A stretch of 64,000 nt of DNA from Branchipolynoe longqiensis (lineage: Eukaryota > Annelida > Polychaeta > Phyllodocida > Polynoidae): assembly GCA_030323885.1 (NCBI GenBank), contig CM059202.1, positions 45,526,849-45,590,848 of the forward strand. Reading direction: 5' to 3'. Shown here piece by piece: positions 1-12,200 of the stretch (its first letter is position 1; the number at the start of each line of letters is the position of its first letter). The translations under genes and the position numbers were made by a program. Under the pieces are notes generated by a model. It made no database searches, had not been told where the DNA came from, and saw nothing but the letters and a program-made list of their open reading frames with translations.

Positions 1-1262
1 ACCATTTGACACTGGTGCCAGGCATTCTACTTGTTGTTCCATACTAAGGCTATTTTCGCCCGTATTTATATAAGGCTGGTCTTGACCCGTGTACTACAAG
101 TACCGGGTGAATCTTTTATCTAGTTGCTACCTAGCCTAGGATAACTAGGATATGGACAATGAGCATTGGAATGAGGAAGACCAATTGTCCGTGATTGAAA
201 TGTCCACTGCTTAATCAATGAACGGAACAAAGCAAAAACATTTTACACCAGGTTGAACCAAAAATTGACACAAATCTTTTTTTTTTAACTTTGTTTAATC
301 TTTTTTCTTGTAAGCCATAATTTTGTTTGTTTAACTGCAATCACTAAAATCTTGTTTGGTTGTATTCTGTATGTTAAAATGATGTTCTGGATGTGTTTAA
401 TTTCCATGTTACACAGGATATTTGAGCATAGTCCTTAATTTGCATAAGATCAAAATCCAAAAGTGAAATAACTTTTTGTCAACTCCGACATATCCACAAC
501 ATGTAAACCTTCATATAAATATGGGTTCTGCTATTATTTGGAATGTTTTCTGCTAATATTTGGAAAGTTTTCACTTTTGGCTTCCATGTCACAAAAGTGG
601 GACTCAGTTTCAGAGAACGACCCATATAGTTACTCCAGGATATTGAAGACGGACATAACAAGTGAGTGGAGTAGAATATGATACGCGATGAAGGAAGAAG
701 ACGGATACTAACTGGCAGTAAAAAAAAACTAAGTTTATTTGTGAAGAGAAGAAGAGATTGATTGATTGATTGATTGGTGGTTGCTTTACACCATTTCTGC
801 AGCATAGGCCATATTCACGGTGAGAAATGTTTGTTTTTGTTCAAACCATCGCTTTTACATGTAAAAGCATACAATCAATTTTGTGTCAATGGAGAAGAAG
901 ACCTCCACCCTACGAAGAGTAAATAATAATAATTTGAAAAAAAAGAAAATATAATTTGAAAAAGAATATAAACAAGGGTGGGTGGTTAGAAAAAGCAGGA
1001 GGTGGACTGGAGGGCAGCAGGGTGATAAATGAGCAATCTAGTTATTGTCCAATTATAATCAATTACTGTTTCAACTGATAGTTTATTTAGACATATATAG
1101 CACTTTTATCAGACAGGATGGGCACAATCACACACATGAATGATATTGTTTATATTTCTTCTAGTTTATTTTATAAGTGTTTCGAAAGATTAATTATTGG
1201 TATAATTATAAAGTAAGATTCATACATACTTCATTAAGCAAATAAGCAGATTCTACCACATG
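1..1262. other. Upstream DNA with no recognised gene
   Basis: The stretch is AT-rich with poly-T/A runs and a (TTGA)n tract near 757-773. No coding signature, RNA gene or clear transposon ends were seen. Confidence 0.5.
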
Positions 1263-1499
1263 TACTGTTTATGTCCCAATAGAAGCATGGTACCCAATAG
1301 AAGCACACCCCCCTTTTCAAGATTGAAAGCGCGCACAAATTTACGATCATATTCAGACTGAATGCACATAAAATAAGACAATCCCACTTTATTTCAGAGG
1401 CACAACAAAAACAAATCCATGAAATTCTTTAACTTTGAATAGACGCGCATCCATGTGCGTGAACTCACGTAGTGCGTGTCTATTGGGACATATACAGTA
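1263..1499. mobile_element. MITE with 21-bp terminal inverted repeats
   Basis: The left end TACTGTTTATGTCCCAATAGA and the right end, read in reverse, TACTGTATATGTCCCAATAGA differ at one base. TA at both ends fits a Tc1/mariner-type target. It is 237 bp long and has no coding capacity. Confidence 0.75.
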
Positions 1500-1559
1500 T
1501 TTATAGTTCGCTTGTGGTAATTAATTTTGTGTTAGCTGTGTGGTTGTGCCCCACTTTCC

Positions 1560-1910
1560 CCTGCTATGACAACTGACAGTTTAAAGGGACAGTTTATAGC
1601 TCGCTGGGACACTGCGCGTACTCCGACAAATGCTCTCCAAGCACAACCTTGTTTAGTTTTTATGTTTAAATGAACCAAGTATGTGTGGGGAGAGTAGGGG
1701 ACCAGGGCCATGCTAGTCTGAACTGCAAAGGCAGTTTGTTGTCTCCAAAATGGCCACCCCCCATAGGCGGCGGCCATTTGCAATGGAAAAGCGGCACTGT
1801 GATTGGCTGAAATTGTGCCGGCAACAGGCTCACACAGTAACAAGAGTTGCTGGTTCCCAGTATCGGCGGCAATATATTAGGCCCAAATCTATTCAAAGCT
1901 TTCATATTTA
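1560..1910. repeat. Interspersed repeat related to the MITE at 8865-9442
   Basis: The stretch ACTCCGACAAATGCTCTCC and the following GTGTGGGGAGAG region recur, in inverted or diverged form, near 8940-9010 and 9725-9775. The ends are not resolved. Confidence 0.45.
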
Positions 1911-2034
1911 ACAGAATTACATGCTCAAAAAGTCAAATTTGGTCAAATTAACCACAAACTCGAAGCGATATTAACACCGCCGCCGAAATTTGGTTAAATT
2001 AAACCAAAAATTGACGTGATATTAATGCCGCTCA

Positions 2035-2078
2035 CCGGTAACAGGCTCAGCAGATCCCCCTGAGCCTGTTGCCGGCGA
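2035..2078. repeat. Hairpin, 16-bp stem
   Basis: CCGGTAACAGGCTCAG and CTGAGCCTGTTGCCGG form a stem around a short loop. It lies in a degraded repeat similar to that at 3232-3612. Confidence 0.6.
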
Positions 2079-2149
2079 GCACCACTATTTCCCAATATCT
2101 AATATACAAATCGCCTCTGCCGCCGGTGTTGCTCAAAATTAATAGAAAT

Positions 2150-2360
2150 CAAGAACGCTAACCTTATCAATTTAATATAATCTTAATGGTAAAGATGTTT
2201 TCTATATGTGTACGAAGCGATTTGTTTCTAGGCGGTGTAATTTTAGAGATATTTGATTTTTTCTGTATGAAGATTTGCTCTCGGCCGTTGACAATGCATT
2301 TGAATGGAAGTGTCCCTGGCAAACTGGTGTCCTTCGGCATCCGCAACACCGGCGCATTAG
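2150..2360 (-). repeat. Interspersed repeat D, partial
   Basis: It shares the stretch with AGATATTTGATTTTTTCTG and TTGACAATGCATTTGAATGG with the copies at 7620-8180, 30190-30600 and 35280-36000. It is non-coding. Confidence 0.55.
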
Positions 2361-2462
2361 GCCACCCTGTGTCACAAATCTGAACTATTCCGAGTTTGTT
2401 TGTTTTCCACGTGACGGATAGCTGGCGACTTTAATTTATATATCAAGCAAGTTAGCTGCATG

Positions 2463-2655
2463 GCTGCACCGGAAGTGGTGGTCGAATCGGTACAGCGCAG
2501 GTTTCCCGTGCGGAAGGTCGGAGATCGAATCCCGGCCGAGTCAACCCTATGACTTTTAAAATTGATACTTGTCGCTAACTAAACTGATGCTCGGCATTAA
2601 TAGGATAGGGCAAGGACTGGTTAGCACAGTGTCAGGGTACTGTGACTGAGTGGGA
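2463..2655 (+). mobile_element. tRNA-derived SINE A, 3'-truncated
   Basis: It has an A-box-like GTGGTCGAATCGGTA and a B-box-like GATCGAATCCC, then the family body (TGCTCGGCATTAATAGGATA, GGGCAAGGACTGGTTAG). It stops at GACTGAGTGGGA, where LINE-type sequence begins. Confidence 0.8.
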
Positions 2656-2950
2656 TTTTTTTCATTATTTTTTTTATTGAGGCTGTATTTATTCTGTCCA
2701 TAGTATGTAAGCCCGGGTATCCAGGCTTGTTTTCAATGCTGGCCAGCTGTAGTTTTGGTGTTGTCTTACCAGACAGTAGCTGCTGATAAGTTATTTGATT
2801 GTCTGCATTTCAGTAGCAGATAGATAGTCTGTTGGTATGTTTATGTTAGTTGTTTTCTTAAGGTTCTATGTTAGTGTTTTGGGGTTTTCTTGGGAAGAGT
2901 TTTCCGCTTTTTCTACGTAATAGATGGTTGAGGGGCAAGGACTACAAATG
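2656..2950 (-). mobile_element. LINE 3'-UTR fragment
   Basis: Read on the minus strand it ends in poly-A. Its body (TTGAGGCTGTATTTAT, AGCCCGGGTATCCAGGCTTG) matches 41980-42160, which is joined to a reverse-transcriptase C-terminus. It is a 5'-truncated non-LTR insertion. Confidence 0.7.
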
Positions 2951-3044
2951 TGTGCCCGTATCGGTCACATCGCGACCTAGATTTAAGTTTTATAGTCCGA
3001 TGGCTTTCGAATTGTTGCCTCCTTTTTTTATTAGATAAATATAT

Positions 3045-3789
3045 CAGGGGCTAAATGTATGAAGCACAATTTATCGGCTGCGGAGTTAAGGGCGGCCGGC
3101 GGGGTAGTTATTGTCGGCGTTAATATATGTGTCACGGGGGATGTATCAGTCCAAAGCGCGCGTGGGTTAGCTAACGTTTCAGTTATTTATAGATTTGGGA
3201 AATCCCTCTGCGTTTGTAGCCATATATTAGGCTCAAATATATTAACTGCGACCATATTTAACAGAATTACATACTCAAATCGTGAAATTTCATTAAATTA
3301 ACCCTAAATTCGAAGCGTTATTAAGGCTACCGCGCCATTGGCGGCGATATTAGTATTTATATTTTCGAATCGACGAATGTAAAGTAAACAAATCGCCGCC
3401 ACCGCCGCCTCATAGACGTCGCTGTCCATACTGGCGGCGGCGGCGATTTGTTTACTGTACGTTCGTCGACTCGAAAATATAACTATTAATATCGCTGCCA
3501 ATGCGGCAGTAGCCTTAATAACGCTTCGAATTTAGGGTTAATTTAATGAAATTTCACGATTTGCGTATGTAATTCTGTTAAATATGGTCGCATTGAATAG
3601 ATTTGGCCCGAGTTGGTGCCTAACCCGGAGGTTATCCCAGGCTCAAGTTGGAGTTAGTGAAGACGACGTTAACCCTCGAGGAGTTTGCCTAACCCGCCCT
3701 CATACATTGACACTTTGGCCTCTAACCCGGGAAATCCGCACGACGCGTGGGTTACGAGCCCTAACCCGCCCTCATACATTTGGCCCCTG
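3045..3789. mobile_element. Fold-back MITE with a long internal hairpin
   Basis: The outer ends CAGGGGCTAAATGTATGA and TCATACATTTGGCCCCTG are inverted repeats. Inside, 3232-3409 and 3433-3612 form inverted arms of about 180 nt around a 23-nt loop, rich in GCCGCC/GGCGGC at the centre. A relative lies at 50262-50630. It is non-coding. Confidence 0.8.
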
Positions 3790-4629
3790 GTTGACAATTA
3801 TAACCTCATAGTCAATATTCCGGAGTAATATAATAGAAGCCTGGGGATGGATCCTGACCTCTTTTGGTGACCTACATTCGGGCATCGCGCCGGACTAATC
3901 TGTAGAAGCGTCCGGTTGTCCGACCTTCACCCCATATCACGTGACACTGGGTATGCGTTAAGCTAAGGTTCCATTATTATGTAGTCGTTACTCCTTCACT
4001 TGCTCTCCGGACCACACTTCGTCCACACCTCTCTCTACTCCTCTCTGGTATGCTTTGCTCCTCCTTGATTATGTCTGAAAAGAGTTCCAGGAGGGGGAGC
4101 CCGCCAGCATTTCACTTTCTACTCTTACTCCATCCGTGTCTCTGGCCCGTCGGCTGGTCACCATAGAACAAAGAGACACAGAACTTTGACTCAACTCTCC
4201 TTATTTCTCAGTCCTATACTCTACTCTTTTTTCTTTCTCCCGGGCTTACTTCTCCCCTTGATCAAGGGAGTTGTTTGCTTGGGTGGGGGCCCTTTTCCTT
4301 TTTCGCTGTCTCGCTTTGTTCTTGTTGCTGGAACCCGTCTGAACCTGCCTTTACCCGTCCATACCTCCTGAACCCTTGCTGCTGCTGGAGGCGAGTGCTC
4401 TGCTACCGCCGGACCGGAGTGATTCGGGGCTGCCCCAACAATTCTTCACTTTTAATTGTTGTTAAGAGATCCCAGCTTCTACAAACGACCCACCTGAAGA
4501 TTAATCTTCAACCAAAGATCGGATCAATTTATTGGTGCCTTTCTATATTGCTGCAGTTCTGCAGCCGGTAACCGTCGTAAGGTTATGAACCCCCCATAAG
4601 TTCAAGTTCAAGTGCTACCCCTTATCCCA
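3790..4629. other. Non-coding stretch, unassigned
   Basis: The part at 4000-4480 is pyrimidine-rich (CTCTCTACTCC runs) and resembles transposon flank or LTR sequence, but no ends were found. No gene was seen. Confidence 0.35.
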
Positions 4630-4810
4630 TTATCGGTTAGAGAGGTTTTACTGTATATATAAATTATATAATAATACTGTATATATAAATTATATACACA
4701 GTAAAACCTCTCTAACCGACCACCTCCACAAATCGACCACTCCCCTATATTGATCGCTTTATTTGGGTCCCAACAATACCATTGTAACCATATTCTAACC
4801 ATATTCTAAC
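4630..4810. mobile_element. pogo/Tigger-like MITE remnant with hairpin
   Basis: CGGTTAGAGAGGTTTTACTG and CAGTAAAACCTCTCTAACCG are perfect inverted repeats around an AT-rich centre (4632-4719). The CAGTxxAACCTCTCTAACCGACC end is typical of pogo/Tigger TIRs. Confidence 0.65.
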
Positions 4811-5639
4811 TCCAAACCGACCACCTCCCTAAATGGACCACATAAAGTCAGTCCCAAGGTTTTACTTTATAAATTGACAGCTACAGAACAAATTAAACAC
4901 AAGACGGCAATCAGTTGGTGTTGAGTATATACTCTGGCTACGGATAGTAGCCCTTGCCCTAGAATCCTTGATAAAAATCCTCCAGCGTGAGAGAGGTTTG
5001 CCGCATCTGTTAGCGATGTAGAGGGCGAGTGGTGGCGCCAGCAGTCACGAGTGTAAGGCATAGGAGGCAGAAAAAAAGAATAATAGGTAGAATATATATA
5101 ATCAAGTAATTCCCTTCCATGCCTTTTTTATACTCGTATAACGTGTTATACATCACATATATACATAAAGGAATATTGCAATAGGAAGCACATATACTCG
5201 TACAATGTAAAACAAACTAAAATTAGATTACAGCAATTATACAAATTTTCACCGGTACAGTGAGTCTATAGTCTATGTTGGAGTTGTACATTCTGGCAAC
5301 ATCTAAGGTCATCTCAGGGGGTACAGTGAGTGAGCGTAAGGGTCGCTGAGGCATGGGCGGGTAGGTGGCGACACGTGCAGAGCTGAGGTTGAATCGGTGG
5401 ATGACCTAATGAATAGAGGTGACCAGCCGATGACTTAGTGGCTGGGGGAGTAGATGGAATCCTCCAGCTTATTATACTTGTATAATGGCTTATACAGCAT
5501 ATATACAGTTTAAAATTCAGCAAACTGTGCCGGTTATTGGGGAATAGTTACCACTCGTAGGTGGCGCCACCTTGGCCAAAGGGGATCTTAGATGTTGCTG
5601 GGACATAAAACCTCAACCAGCAAAAAAATCTAATATTTA

Positions 5640-5885
5640 CGGAGTATTATAAAGTGTCGCAAGCCGCAAGTCCAAAGTCGCAAATCGCACATAGCAAGTA
5701 GCAAGTCGTAACTTACACATCGGAAGTTGCAAGTTGCACACATCGCACGTCGCAAATCGCAAGTCGGAAGCCACACATCATAAGTCACAAGTCGCACGTC
5801 GCACATCGCACTTCACAATTCGCAAATCGCACGTCGTAAATCGCAAGTGGTATGTCGCACGTCGCAAATCGCAAGTCCGCACGCG
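5640..5885. repeat. Degenerate 13-14-bp minisatellite
   Basis: Repeated variants of AAGTCGCAAATCGCACGTCG. It lies about 210 bp upstream of exon 1 of the iGluR. Confidence 0.8.
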
Positions 5886-6098
5886 GCACTGCGTGTCAGT
5901 GATGTGTCAATGTGTCAATGGAATGCTACCTTAATGAAGAGAGCGGGATGGGGAGGACGGGAACCAGCTTGAGCAGACGACGATAAGAGCTCTCCACATG
6001 CAGAAGTCGGACCGACTCACTCCAACACACGCACACAACAACCACACCCACCCAACAAGCATCTCCCTCCAGGGCCGGGTCCGCAGCCTCAAGTTGCC

Positions 6099-6210
6099 AT
6101 GGCAACACCCCCACTGTCTCCACTGCCCGCCCGCCTCCTGCCACTCCTGCTGGTAGTTGCCATGGTCACTCCGATGGCAGTGTGTTCACTGGGGCGTGAC
6201 GACACCGAAG
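6099..6210 (+). CDS. iGluR exon 1: start codon and signal peptide
   Basis: The ATG lies in a good context (TTGCCATGG). It opens 37 codons with a Pro-rich N-terminus, then a hydrophobic core (LLPLLLVVAMV, residues 14-24) and a plausible cleavage site near AVCS (27-30), then the charged stretch GRDDTE. The exon ends at GAAG|GTAGGT, phase 1. The next exon, at 10077, begins with two bases that complete a Val codon, so the two join without a break. The start was chosen because it directly precedes a textbook signal peptide. That exon 1 belongs to this gene is inferred from strand, phase and the need of an iGluR for a signal peptide. Confidence 0.78.
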
Positions 6211-9200
6211 GTAGGTGAAACCAGCCTCCCCCTTAAAGGTACACGAACACGACGGCAGGACAGATTTGTGTATATTTGCATGTGCATGTGTAAACTTTCG
6301 AGCGAGTGGCATATAGCGCCCCGCGCAGGTGACCGGCGAGAAGCCCGCAAGATTAGCAAATATTTTTAATATAGACTGATAAGAAGAATAAGACATAGGG
6401 GTAGAGCCCCGGTCAGCTGGCAGTCTGAAACCGCATCGTCAGGACCTGCCGCTATATCGGTTAAATGTTTTGTAGTCCAAAGACATCACACAGGGCGAGG
6501 TTGCAGCACCTTGCGACCAGAATTTCCAACATATGTTCAGCGAACTGGATGGTTTAACATTTTCTAACCCGAACTACCATTCCCCAGTCGAAAAAGGTGA
6601 AGTCTGAATGTCGCAAGGCTGTGTCTGAGTCTGTTACCTGACTCTTTCTGAGCAGGGCCCGAAACGACAACAATACAGCCGCATGCCATGCCGTGTGTCC
6701 TGAATTCAGGGTCAAACCTTAAAAAATCTTGATTAGCATGTTGGGTAGGAGTGAAGGGGCCTGCCTGGGTGTATCCCCCTTAATACTCTTGATACCCTTC
6801 AAGGTTGTAGCGACATAATAGTCGGAATAGGCAATTGTAGGGGCACCGTTCTGCTTCAAGTAAAAGCTTAAGCCAGACGAATAATTTAAGATCGATCGAT
6901 ACAAAAGATCCAGTTGCATATAAAGCAACCCACCTAGAAGAGCTTGCTAGAGGGGCCCTGGTTTCCGCGACCTGATCAACAAACTGCAGATAACACTTAA
7001 TTTGTACTGTTCTGGACGCCCAAGAATTGGGTGCATAAAATCCTTGCTCATAATGTCCCTGCTCCCCGCCAGGTCCTCCCATCCTGGAACAAAGCAAAAG
7101 GGGGGCCTCAAATTACTTCTGCAGCACATCTCATCTACCTCAGCAATCCTGGCTGCACTCCCCTTCTCAGCTAATTCACAGGACGGAGACAAAGTTGGTA
7201 TAGTGGACTTTTAATTTTCACATTTCACAATTACAGTTTAGTCAATGTCAGTGTACAGTAACCAGGACCGCGAGTGAGAGATTGGTCATCTGCTCAGTGC
7301 TCGTCTCGTCCATCTGCTCACCCGGTGGTGATGTTTGGGCAGGAATCGAACCCTCAGCCCTATCAATTGTCTCTTATCTATTGGTGTGGGTGGATGGGTT
7401 AAGAAAGCTGGGCCGATGTTAGGCTGACAGCAGCTGCGATGGTTCTACGGACGGTTTGAACCGAAGTTCAGGTCATTGTCGCCACCTATGATGTGATGTG
7501 AGATGACCTACTAATCCTGGACCTTGACAGGGCTGTAGGTAGGTATTTCTGTTTGGGTTAGGAACATTCTGGGAACGGATTGGTGCCATAGGCCCGTGGC
7601 ACTAAGGTTTTTAACAGCAAGGGGTTATCTCTAAAACCACACCACCTAGAAACAAACTGCCTGGTACACACATAGAAAACATATTGAACGAATAGATTAT
7701 ATAAAATGTATAAGGTTAGGCTCCTGCATTTCTATTAATTTTGAATAAAATAGACGTTTTGCACTGCGCGTATCGGCAAACTCAATGCATTGTCAATGGT
7801 CGTGAGCAATCTTCATACAGAAAAAGTGAAATATCTCTAAAACCACACCACCTAGAAACAAATAGCTTGGTACACATATAGTAAACATATCCAACGAATA
7901 GATTATATTAAATTTATAAAGTTAGGGTTCTGCATTTCTTTTAATTTGGAATAAAACTGAAAGAATGATCTACTATGTTACTGCAACCGACACGTTGTTT
8001 ACTGGTTGTTATCGCCACAATGGCTGCTCTTCTGGTTAATGACGTCATGGGAATACCCTCTAATAGACTACATCACGGTTCCGACTGCGCATTCGCTGAA
8101 AACGGCGTTGGGAGCAAAGCAAAGGCCTACGCCCATTGAGTTTGCCGATATACGTAGGGCAAAACTGGCATTTTATTCAAAATAAATAGAAATACATAAC
8201 AATTTGGCACAACCATGGACAGAAGGATGCAATATAATAATATAATGAATATGTTTAAGACACAACTCTCCATAAACCATAGAATATAAATAAAAACATG
8301 AATAAAATAAATCAAACTGACTCTGGCTATGGCTCTAACACTAGTCTGAGTGCCTATATTTGTCTAAATGTAAATGCACATGGCTTAAGATGTGCTGGTT
8401 ATATTGATGTAAATGCAATGCTGGATAAAAGATTAATATCTTAATTTATTATATATATATTTTTAGTTGGTAATCTATGTTTCAAACAAGAGCTGAGATG
8501 AGCTGAAACTATCACATTTCATAGCTGCACCCAGTGTATTAGCATGTGCCATGTGCTTCTCGCGGCTTTGTTTTGCTCTAATGCATCCCACAATGCACTG
8601 CGCCGCTGGAACCGTGATGTAGTCTATACTGTGTCACCTACAAAGACCGTCTCCATTGATTTCCTCACCAGGGGCGGGTGGGCTTGTCGGCTGGATATAG
8701 TCAGTCCCGGGTATATACTGCATTATCATAACTATTATCATTATCATTATTATCATCATTATTATCATTATTATCATCAACAGGAAAGGTCTACGGAGGA
8801 TTTCTAATGTTCTGTGCAGCAGCGTACTGTTCAGTTTTCCCTTTAAGAAAGGTGTAGAGAGGATTAAAAAAATTAATTGCCCATGAAACTTCCCCTTAAA
8901 GTCGCCGGGTATACCTCACCCAGGTACAAACGAATCCAGCATCAAAAGCTCTCCAAACATACCTTTGCTTAGTTTGTTCAGTTCATGCCACTGAACATGT
9001 GGGAGGAGAGTTGAGGTGTGTGATGTATGAATGACATCATAGGTGGGATTCCCTCATCACATGACCTAAAGGGGTTCCCCACACACAGGGGAAGCCATGG
9101 CAACCACCAAGATGGCAGCCACAGAAAGCTCTCAATTCAACTTTTAAAGTCTATTAATCTACATGATTTAATCAATTATTCACACAAAAAGTAGCTGGTT

Positions 9201-12200
9201 ATGATAAATAAACATTTGAACTTCATATGTATCATTTTAGATTGCAATTTCTAACATTTCTTTCTCTATATGGTCGTCTAAAAGTGTCAGTGCTGCTGGA
9301 CTAAATAAAACACAACAGAAGCAACCAATGTCAGCACTAAGCAAAGGTATGTTTGGAGAGCTTTTGATGCTGGATTCATTTGTATCTGGGTGAGGTATAA
9401 CTGGCGACTTTAAGGGGAAGATTCATGGGCAATTAATTTTTTTATTTGGCCTTAGTACTAGTTTACAGAGCTGACCGGCAACCTGAGTTTCTCTGAATAA
9501 GTTTGCTTCGCGGAAATCGGCTCTCCCCGTATATGATTCTACCCATGTGTATAACAGTGAAGCACTAAAGGTTCAAAGAACTGTCAGAGGAGTAAGAACT
9601 ATTGAAATATAAGCAGAAGCTGTTACCCACAACATTAGTTCTTGCCACTGCCATCAGGGGGTGGGTTGGTGGTGGAAATCTTCTCTACACCTTATGTAGT
9701 TGCATAAACTGAAAACTGGCAAACTTATGTTTGGAGAGCATTTGTCGGAGTATGGGTAGTGTCTCAGCAGCCTATACCTGGTCCCTTTAGAGTAATGTTG
9801 CATTGATCATGTTAGTGCCCCTTTAAGGGCAATTATCTGATGTCTGATGGAGGGACAGTCGAGTGGGAAAGGCACTTGTGTCCCGTGCTATTGTAGTATC
9901 ATTGGTGGAAGGTTGTGGGTTCGATCCCCAACCGAGTCAAACCAAGGACTTACAAATTTGAGACTTGTCGTTACATTTCCAGGTGACCTCCATTGATTAC
10001 CACGATAAAGCACAATCATTGGCTCAATGTCACTTTATTTGAATCCATTTCTTCAATTTTAATCTTTGTTTTCTAGTTCGGGACAAAAGAGAAGCGACCA
10101 GGATAGTTCGAGTGGTGTCAGTGCTGGTAAGATTTATTTGAATTTTGTTAAGATTTATAATTATTATTGCATTTTAGGCTGATTTATCTAATTAGAGGAA
10201 CTGGAGATATTGTGTAATTGTATCTCAACACTTATCTGAACAGTTGCAAATTGTTTAGTTCAAATCCCATTCTTAATCTTATATGACCGTAGCTGTTGCT
10301 AGAACATAAAACCAAAAAAAGAATGAGTTAGATATGGGCGATAATATAGCCACAACAAGGATAGTTCACACCTGACTTCGGGCATTTTCCACGCGATTCC
10401 CCGACAATGCTAATCCTATGGAGGAAATTCCGCGTTTTCACGGAAATTCGCCATTGGTGTAATAACCACGGTTTGGTTCTGCCAGAACCCGCTAGGTGGT
10501 GCCAGAGTCTCCGCTTGATTTCCGCGGGTTTTTTCTTGCCGGAAACCGCTTTCATCGCTGTGCCGGACGTGGTGGTCGAGTCGGTAGAGCGCGTACTCCT
10601 GTGCCGGAGATCGGGAGTTCGGTTCCCGGTCGAGTCAAACCAATGACTTAACAAATTGATACTTGTCGCTTCCTAGGCTGGCGCTCGGCATTAATAGGAT
10701 AGGGCAAGGACTGGTTAGCTCAGTGTCAGGATATGGGGAAAAATCTTCGTTTTCACGAAAATTCGCCATTGATGTAATAACCACGACTTGGTTCTACCAG
10801 AACCCGCTAGGTCGTGCAAGAGTGGGATATCGGGTCATGGTGCCGGCAGCTTGATTTCCCAGTGGGCCAGCACTATAAAGTCGCTATGAGCGCGCGCTTT
10901 CACAAGTCTGTAGCTACCCGTATTGATATGACCTTGGATGTTGCCTGGACGTAAAACTCAAACAACCAAGCAACTTCATCCTTGTAACATGAAAAATTGG
11001 CCTTTGCCTTGCAGCATCTGCCAGTGCTGTCCTGTCTGTGGGAAAGTGCATATAAAAGACCCCTTGCTGTTTATTGGAAAGAGTAGCCTATGTGGCGGCA
11101 GCGTGTTTCCTCCAAAGAAATATGTCAGAATGACCATACGTTTGACATCCAATAGGCGATGATAAAAATCAATGTGCTCTGGAGGCGCCGTTAAATAAAA
11201 CAAGTTTTACTTTTACTTTTTGCAGCATCCGCCCTACGTGATGTGGGTTGAGGGTTCGACTATCGGCCGGACTGTCTACAATGACTCAGGCGTCCTCTAC
11301 ACCGGCTTCATCCCAGACATGATGGACAGCATCGCTCAGCGCCTGCACCTTGAGATTCAGTTCTACATTGAACCGGAAGGAAGGTACACGCAGACGCGCA
11401 GATCAGGTCCTCTAACTTCCTACCATCCTACCTTCTTTCCTTTCTTTATTTCTTTATTTATTTTTTTTGTCTCCTTCCTTCTTTATTTGAAGAGTTCAGG
11501 TACAAAACCCCATCCGATGAACCCCAATCCCAAAATAGAGATAAACATTGAAATCAAACCTTCAAAAATGTTTGGCCAAATCCTTCCAATAAAATATCAA
11601 AACTCAAAACAATGCTTTTGCGCCTATTATAATAATTGTGCAATGACCGACAAACTTCATCCTGAGGATTTTATAGTAATTTTAATCTTTTCTTGTCAAA
11701 TTTCTAGCTAGAAAGTCTCTATGGTCTTCTTTACATTCCTATCATGCTTTCTGACCAGAGAGGGTTAGCATATGGTGTACTTGGGGGAGAGATGGTTAAC
11801 GCATGGTGTACTTGGGGGATAGAGGGTTAACGCATGGTGTACTTGGGGGAGAGAGGGTTAATGCATGGTGTACTTGGGGGAGAGAGGGTTAACACATGGT
11901 GTACTTGGGGGAGAGAGGGTTAACACAAGGTGTACTTGGGGAAGAGAGGGTTAACGCATGGTGTACTTGGGGGAGAGAGGGTTAACGCATGGTGTACTTG
12001 GGGGAGAGAGGGTTAACGCATGGTGTACTTGGGGGAGAGAGGGTCAACACAAGGTGTACTTGGGGGAGAGAGGGTTAACACATGGTGTACTTGGGGGAGA
12101 GAGGGTTAACGCATTGTGTACTTGCGGGAGAGACGGTTAACACATGGTGTACTTGGGGGAGAGAGGGTTAACGCATGGTGTACTTGCGGGAGAGACAGTT

